This document shows, piece by piece, positions 59,274 through 64,000 of a stretch of DNA of 64,000 bases. The position numbers were made by a program, and so were the translations under genes. The notes under the pieces are model-generated. The model saw only the letters and a list, made by a program, of their open reading frames with translations. It was not told the DNA's origin and made no database searches. Numbering within the stretch: position 1 is the first letter of the stretch; the number at the start of each line of letters is the position of its first letter. Where the stretch lies: assembly GCF_016406305.1 (NCBI RefSeq), contig NZ_CP066369.1, positions 1,072,501 to 1,136,500 of the forward strand. The letters are read 5' to 3'. The DNA is from Shewanella putrefaciens. GTDB lineage: Bacteria; Pseudomonadota; Gammaproteobacteria; Enterobacterales; Shewanellaceae.

Positions 59274-60374
59274 TTACTTTAGTACTGGTTGTTTCGTAGT
59301 GGTGGTCACGATAGCTTCAATGCGGCGGTTAGCTGCATGGGCTTCTTTTGAGTCACCAGCGACGATTGGTTTAGTCACACCGTAGCCATTAGAAGTTACG
59401 CGGCTTTGGCTGATACCATACTTTTCAACAAGAATTTGAGCGACAGCATCTGCACGCTTGTCTGATAGCACCATGTTGTATTCAGGCTTACCTACGTTAG
59501 AGGCGTGACCTGCGATTTCAACGGTGAACTCAGGGTTTTGATTTAGGTAGTTAGCCAGTTTTTCGATTGATTTGTAGTATTCTTTTTTAACTACAGCTGA
59601 ATCGTTAGCAAACTGGATAGAGCCTACATCTTCTTGTTGTTTAACGTTTTCATAGATAGTACAACCAGTTGAGTCAACTTTGTGAGTTGCTGGAGTCGCT
59701 GGGCACTGATCTTTATCGTCGTATACGCCATCGTTGTCAGAATCAACAGGCGCTGCTGCAACGGCTGCTGCGGCAACTGGCGCTGCTGCAGTACCGAAAC
59801 GGTAGCTTAATTCTAAGCCCCAGTAGTTGCTATCGGCATTGACAGGAACTACGGCACTTGCACCAGCGTTATCATCTAAGCCTTCATAACGACGGTATTT
59901 AGCTTGTAACTTCAGGTTATCAGTGAAGTTATAACCTACGCCCGCACCAAAGTATGGTGCAAAGTCAGAATCACTGTAAGAACTAGAAGTTCCATTGAAG
60001 TTTTGGCTGTTTTCTAGTGTGTAGTACATTACACCGGCTTCTGCAGATAGGCTCCAACGGTTAGCTAGTGGCCATATACCCACTAAACCGAGAGTTGTAC
60101 CTTTAACGCCTGCATCGTTGCTAATGCCTGCAGTGGTCCAATCAGCATTACCTAGATCGCGATAGCCGATTTCTGCACCAAAGTAGTCATTAAACATATA
60201 GCCAGCGAAGATGTCCCATGCGTATGGGTTGTCATCGCCGTTTTCAGTTGCAATGTGTTCATAGTTATTAACGCCTAGACCTGCACCAACATACCAAGGT
60301 GTTAGCTCCTGAGATGCGCTGGCAGCAAGTGGAAGCATTGACGTAAGTAAAACTACTTTTAATGTGTTCTTCAT
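59274..60374 (-). CDS. OmpA-family outer-membrane protein
   Basis: 366 aa from ATG 60374 (MKNTLKVVLL); ATG 60392 is an alternative with GGAG 11 bp before it. Signal peptide to about 20 (ASA). An eight-stranded barrel at about 25-190 opens with WYVGAGLGVNNYEH. A short Ala-rich linker and a thrombospondin-3-like acidic motif (DSDNDGVYDDKDQCP) come next. The C-terminal OmpA domain binds peptidoglycan (IAGHASNVGKPEYN, LSDKRADAV). A major surface protein, structural role by family. Confidence 0.93.
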   Translation of the reverse strand: MKNTLKVVLLTSMLPLAASASQELTPWYVGAGLGVNNYEHIATENGDDNPYAWDIFAGYMFNDYFGAEIGYRDLGNADWTTAGISNDAGVKGTTLGLVGIWPLANRWSLSAEAGVMYYTLENSQNFNGTSSSYSDSDFAPYFGAGVGYNFTDNLKLQAKYRRYEGLDDNAGASAVVPVNADSNYWGLELSYRFGTAAAPVAAAAVAAAPVDSDNDGVYDDKDQCPATPATHKVDSTGCTIYENVKQQEDVGSIQFANDSAVVKKEYYKSIEKLANYLNQNPEFTVEIAGHASNVGKPEYNMVLSDKRADAVAQILVEKYGISQSRVTSNGYGVTKPIVAGDSKEAHAANRRIEAIVTTTTKQPVLK

Positions 60375-60572
60375 CATTTTCTCTAAGTCCATTGTTTATG
60401 ATTCTCCACCAATATGCTTTGCGGGTTTTATGCAAAACATTGCTAGCACTTAGTGTGGGGATCCTTTGGTATTGTAGCCAGCGGTTAATTATCACTGCAT
60501 TTGTTAAATTTTTCCAGTGGTTAATCTTAAGTTTTTTTATCGTGCATCATTCTGTTAGTGAAATTGGATGTT

Positions 60573-60602
60573 AAAAAGGCATTCTTTAGAATGCCTTTTT
60601 TG
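60573..60602. terminator. Terminator of the phosphoketolase gene
   Basis: 13-bp stem AAAAAGGCATTCT / AGAATGCCTTTTT, T-rich on the minus strand, about 28 bp after the phosphoketolase stop. Confidence 0.92.
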
Positions 60603-60629
60603 TGTGTTTTTTGTTAAATGTATTTATTG

Positions 60630-62996
60630 CTAGCGTGTCCAGATCCAGTTTTCAATCTCAATGGGATCGACACCATTAGCCTTAATATAGTTGCGATGGT
60701 CAACGAGTCTTTGCAGCATGTCGGTCGTGATTGAGACATGCTTAGTTTCATCAATAACGCCCTGTTGGAACAGTTTGTATGCCATATCAATCACTAAGTG
60801 GTAGCGAGAGGTGCCATTACGAACGCCCATGTCGAACGGTGTTGTTGTTGAACCTTCTTCCTCATAACCTTTAATTCTAAAACGACGACTTCCTTTGTAA
60901 TCAAAAATTAACTTTTTGATTGTATTTGGGTAACCGTGATAGTTAAAGACAACCCCTTTATCTTGAGTAAATATTTCGTCCATTAACCAAGGTTTGTCTT
61001 TAAATTTGCGACTACCTAAGCCATCACTGCTTAATTCAGTTACGCTAACAAAACGAATTCTGACTCTTGGAAGTAATTCACGAATTAATACTAAAGATGC
61101 CATACATTCTTGGGTGACATAATCACCACAACCCGCCAGTACAATATCTGGATTTTCATCAGATGCGAAATCCCAAACCATGACACCGTCTTTAGCTTGT
61201 TTGCGTGCTTCTTCTAAACTGAGCCATTGTGGCAGTTCTTTTTTACCCGCGACAAGGATGTTGAGTTTGTCACGATCCGCAAATGCGCGCTCTGTGTAAA
61301 CTAAAGTGCTGTTGGCATCAGCGGGTAAATAAGCCGAAATAATTTTTGGATGCTTTTCTAACATCGCCCCAAGGAATGACGGGTTTTGATGCGAATAGCC
61401 ATTGTGGTCTTGACGTTCTAGCAATGAAGAGAGCACAACGTTACATGCTGGGAGTGGTTTGCGGAAATGCACCCCTTGGCTGGCATAGACGTATTTACAG
61501 TATTGATCCGCCATTGATGAGACGACCTGCGAAAATGATTCGTAGGTTGGGAACATCCCGTGACGGCCTGTGACTGTATAGCCATGTAACATGCCAAAGA
61601 GTAAGTTTTCAGACAGCAATTCGAGCACGCGACCATCGCGTGACATGTCTTCATCCCAGCTTTCGATTGGCCATTGCCAAGCACGATCGGTTTCTTCAAA
61701 TACTGATTGCAATTGATTCGAGTAAGTTTCATCTGGGCTGAAAATACGCAGGTTATGTTGATCACGGTTGAGTTTGAATGCGTCACGCATCCATTCGCCC
61801 ATTTTCAACATTGAGTAACCGCGATGGCCACGAGGAACCTCTGGGCCATAGCTTAGTTTTTCAAGATCAGGGTTGGATAAGGCACGTACAACTTCGCCAC
61901 CATAGGTTAAATGTTGGCGACCACAGGCTAATTGCTTAGGTGGGATCAATGAGCAAATATCGGCATCAAAAATCAGCTCTCCTTTGTCATTCATATGATA
62001 CAGCTCTTGGAAATGATAGTTGGCAAGCCAAGTATCCAGAGCTTCAAGATGGCCTTTATCGGTAGCACACTTATTGACGATCACTTGGTGTGATTCGCAG
62101 TTACCTTCTAATTTTTTACCATTATATTCACTAACACCTGTCCAGCCTTTTGCTGTGCGCATCAAAATGACAGGCCAGCGTGGTTTGACAACATCTTCAC
62201 CGCTGCGGGCACGGTGTTGGATCTCATTGATCATGCCATAGGCGGTATCCATTGCGTTTAGCATTTGCAAATAGATATCTTCTTCTTGCTCGCTATCCAC
62301 AATAATGGGGAAATAGCCAAGACCACGGAATTCAAGATCCAATTCTTCATGGCTCATGCGTCCCATACGGGTAGGGCCAGAAATTTTATAACCATTGATA
62401 TGAACTATGGGTAAAACGGCGCCATTTGTGGCTGGAGACACTAAACGGTTTGCATACCAAGATGCTGCCAGTGGGCCGGTTTCTGATTCACCGTCGCCAA
62501 TTAATACTGTTGCAATCAAGTCTGGGTTGTCTAAAACCGCGCCCCAACCAACCGCGAGTGAATAACCAAGCTCTCCACCTTCTAGGATTTGACCGGGTGC
62601 CTCTGGGTTAGCGTGTGAAGGGTAACCATAGGCGGCTGAAAACTTTTTACAAATATCTTCAATACCGGTTTCATTGTAGGGAATCGTCTCGGGGTAGAAA
62701 TGGCTTAATGAGCCTTCGAGGAATAAGTTTGCCTGTACAGCAGGAAAACCGTGACCTGGACCGACTAAATAGATGAATGGACGATTATGTTTGACTATGA
62801 GTCTGTTAATGTTGGCATAGACAAAGTTGATCCCTGGGCATGTTCCCCAGTGACCGAGCAAACGTGGTTTAATGTCTGAATGTGCTAGTGGACGTTTATG
62901 TAAGACGTTTTGCTTTAGGTAAATTTGTGATGTTGCGAGGAAGTTGGTGGCTCTAACGTATTTTTTTAGAGCATTAATTTCATGTATGTGCGTCAT
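60630..62996 (-). CDS. Phosphoketolase (xylulose-5-P/fructose-6-P)
   Basis: 788 aa from ATG 62996 (GAGG 6 bp upstream; a GTG at 63008 is an alternative). Thiamine-diphosphate enzyme with GHWGTCPGINFVYAN near the N-terminus, the TPP motif GDGESETGP at about 180 and later GHRGYSMLKMGEWMRDAF (in parts). Splits xylulose-5-P or fructose-6-P with phosphate to acetyl-P. Length fits family XFP/XPK (about 790-825). Preceded by a perfect HexR-type palindrome. Monocistronic. Confidence 0.96.
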   Translation of the reverse strand: MTHIHEINALKKYVRATNFLATSQIYLKQNVLHKRPLAHSDIKPRLLGHWGTCPGINFVYANINRLIVKHNRPFIYLVGPGHGFPAVQANLFLEGSLSHFYPETIPYNETGIEDICKKFSAAYGYPSHANPEAPGQILEGGELGYSLAVGWGAVLDNPDLIATVLIGDGESETGPLAASWYANRLVSPATNGAVLPIVHINGYKISGPTRMGRMSHEELDLEFRGLGYFPIIVDSEQEEDIYLQMLNAMDTAYGMINEIQHRARSGEDVVKPRWPVILMRTAKGWTGVSEYNGKKLEGNCESHQVIVNKCATDKGHLEALDTWLANYHFQELYHMNDKGELIFDADICSLIPPKQLACGRQHLTYGGEVVRALSNPDLEKLSYGPEVPRGHRGYSMLKMGEWMRDAFKLNRDQHNLRIFSPDETYSNQLQSVFEETDRAWQWPIESWDEDMSRDGRVLELLSENLLFGMLHGYTVTGRHGMFPTYESFSQVVSSMADQYCKYVYASQGVHFRKPLPACNVVLSSLLERQDHNGYSHQNPSFLGAMLEKHPKIISAYLPADANSTLVYTERAFADRDKLNILVAGKKELPQWLSLEEARKQAKDGVMVWDFASDENPDIVLAGCGDYVTQECMASLVLIRELLPRVRIRFVSVTELSSDGLGSRKFKDKPWLMDEIFTQDKGVVFNYHGYPNTIKKLIFDYKGSRRFRIKGYEEEGSTTTPFDMGVRNGTSRYHLVIDMAYKLFQQGVIDETKHVSITTDMLQRLVDHRNYIKANGVDPIEIENWIWTR

Positions 62997-63008
62997 ATTA
63001 AGCCTCAC

Positions 63009-63429
63009 TAGAGCTGACGAAAGTGTGTGGGTTTTCGATGTGGCTACTATATTTGTAATTTTATTACAAAAATGTGCCCTGCATCCAAATTTTAAAAGTT
63101 GTTTTAGCTGTTAAGTATAGTAGTTCGAGATAGATTATTTGTTAATTTAGCTTTAACAAAGGCTTGGAAAAGTTATTAGCTGTGATAACGGTGGCGTTTA
63201 TGCGTGTAAACATGAGCTTGATCACATGAGTAATTTCGAATACTGTGCTATTTTGCCGCGTTGAATTCGGTAGCCGTGTTGTTGTAAATTCACGGAAGGA
63301 TAATTTGAAGAAATAAATCTACTGATATTCTTATCTTTAATCTGGAAGGATTCATTCACCTCAAATATTTTGCCTCTCGCTGTTACCGCGTAGATGGGCT
63401 GAGTATTTGCTACGGGAAGACGTAAAATA
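63009..63429. other. Intergenic region between phosphoketolase and AGCS symporter genes
   Basis: 421 bp, AT-rich. It holds the HexR-type palindrome at 63054-63068 and divergent promoters. A 73-codon minus-strand frame (63222-63443) exists but is not convincing. No riboswitch motif recognised. Confidence 0.5.
63054..63068. promoter_or_regulatory. HexR-type operator upstream of phosphoketolase
   Basis: TGTAATTTTATTACA is a perfect palindrome, extended to TTTGTAAT-ttt-ATTACAAA (63052-63070). It matches the HexR consensus I recall. 58 bp upstream of the start codon. Confidence 0.8.
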
Positions 63430-64000
63430 ATGTTAGAAACCATTGTTAATTTTTTGAACGCACTGCTTTGGGGTAAATTGTTAGTTTATGGACTGGTTGG
63501 CGCCGGTCTCTATTTCACCCTTAGATTAATGTTTATTCAGCTTACTCACTTCAAACACTCTCTGAAAGTCATGGGCATGAGCCGTCAAGGCTGCGATAGT
63601 GGGTTATCATCATTTCAAGTTTTTTGTACCAGCATGGCGGCCCGTGTCGGGGCGGGAAATATGGCGGGTGTTGCGGTTGCTATCGGGGCAGCAGGACCTG
63701 GAGCCGTATTTTGGATGTGGTTGATTGCTGTATTGGGGATGGCCACGGCTATGGTCGAGTCCACCCTGGCTCAAGTTTATAAAGTCCGTGATAGTGATGG
63801 CCAATTTCGTGGTGGCCCTTCTTACTATATGGAAAAGGGCTTAGGACAAAGGTGGATGGGTGTGTTATTTGCCTTTTTCCTGATCACCGCCTTCGGACTC
63901 GTTTTTAATGCAGTACAAGCCAATACCATCACAGGTGCAATGGAGCGGGTGTTTGGCTTTGACCCAATCTATGTTGGAATTGGGTTAGTGATTGCCAGTG
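63430..64000 (+). CDS. Na+/alanine (AGCS family) symporter, 5' part
   Basis: 190 codons from ATG 63430 to the window end; the rest is outside. Motifs of the AGCS family are present: LGLYFTLRL-like GLYFTLRLMFIQ, then CTSMAARVGAGNMAGVAVAI (read in two parts) for the substrate/Na+ site and RGGPSYYMEKGLG. The protein carries Na+ with alanine or glycine. GGAAG lies about 12 bp upstream. It is divergent from phosphoketolase. Confidence 0.93.
   Translation, partial: MLETIVNFLNALLWGKLLVYGLVGAGLYFTLRLMFIQLTHFKHSLKVMGMSRQGCDSGLSSFQVFCTSMAARVGAGNMAGVAVAIGAAGPGAVFWMWLIAVLGMATAMVESTLAQVYKVRDSDGQFRGGPSYYMEKGLGQRWMGVLFAFFLITAFGLVFNAVQANTITGAMERVFGFDPIYVGIGLVIAS

Noticed and set aside
63180..63430. Glycine riboswitch upstream of the AGCS symporter
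   Set aside because: Such symporters can carry one, but the conserved aptamer motifs are not seen here.
63222..63443. 73-codon minus-strand frame in the phosphoketolase-AGCS intergenic region
   Set aside because: It overlaps the 5' end of the AGCS gene and would cover its promoter. No family is recognised and no strong ribosome-binding site is seen, so it is not called.

Overview
The window looks like a chromosomal segment of a Shewanella-type gammaproteobacterium. The evidence is the 16S sequence, typical Shewanella family members (DUF3019, DUF3545, HexR-type operators, oadGAB, phosphoketolase) and gene order such as bamD / rluD-pgeF-clpB / pssA-rrn and tal-pgi. I see no insertion sequence, prophage, integron or CRISPR array. 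The content is mostly core genome with scattered accessory genes. Species assignment is from memory, not from a search.

Layout. 1-8.7 kb: the 3' end of an HlyD-type adaptor, a Ycf46-like AAA+ ATPase, then the sulfate uptake operon sbp-cysT-cysW-cysA on the minus strand, divergent from cysM. 8.8-12.7 kb: a four-gene minus-strand operon (MipA outer-membrane protein, DUF3019 protein, OmpR-type regulator, histidine kinase) and a small periplasmic protein. 13-18.6 kb: a SatP-type acetate carrier, a YcxB protein, a glyoxalase-fold protein and FMN reductase divergent from a Cys-rich winged-helix regulator, an RsuA-family pseudouridine synthase, and flavohaemoglobin Hmp with an FNR/EtrA box. 18.8-21 kb: a chemoreceptor and a tRNA-Phe/Leu/Leu cluster. 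21-28 kb: bamD divergent from rluD-pgeF, clpB with a textbook sigma-32 promoter, a DUF4124 protein, and pssA. 28.3-34.1 kb: an rRNA operon with P1/P2 promoters and boxA sites, no tRNA in the spacer, 16S-23S-5S and a terminator. 34.9-38.2 kb: oadGAB sodium-pumping oxaloacetate decarboxylase. 38.2-56 kb: a short two-helix membrane peptide, a dicarboxylate symporter, a YqaA protein, an M16 lipoprotein protease, gshA, two lipoproteins, a GAF-GGDEF protein, purEK, a SulP transporter, a vWA lipoprotein with an ECF sigma factor and putative anti-sigma factor, and a hemerythrin. 56-64 kb: DUF3545, tal-pgi, an OmpA-family porin, phosphoketolase and the start of an AGCS symporter.

How it fits together. 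The sulfate operon and cysM share a control region carrying two 13-bp direct repeats 32 bp apart. The tal-pgi and phosphoketolase genes each have a HexR-type palindrome, which links central sugar metabolism at the right end. Less ordinary are two related copies of a small repeat (one in the clpB 5' leader, one providing the 3' end of a 54-codon ORF after 5S), a 93-bp symmetrical palindrome in the tRNA-less 16S-23S spacer, the MipA/DUF3019/two-component operon, the vWA/sigma/anti-sigma operon, and two short proteins (54 and 55 aa). Starts were chosen by ribosome-binding sites and family length. Several use GTG or TTG.
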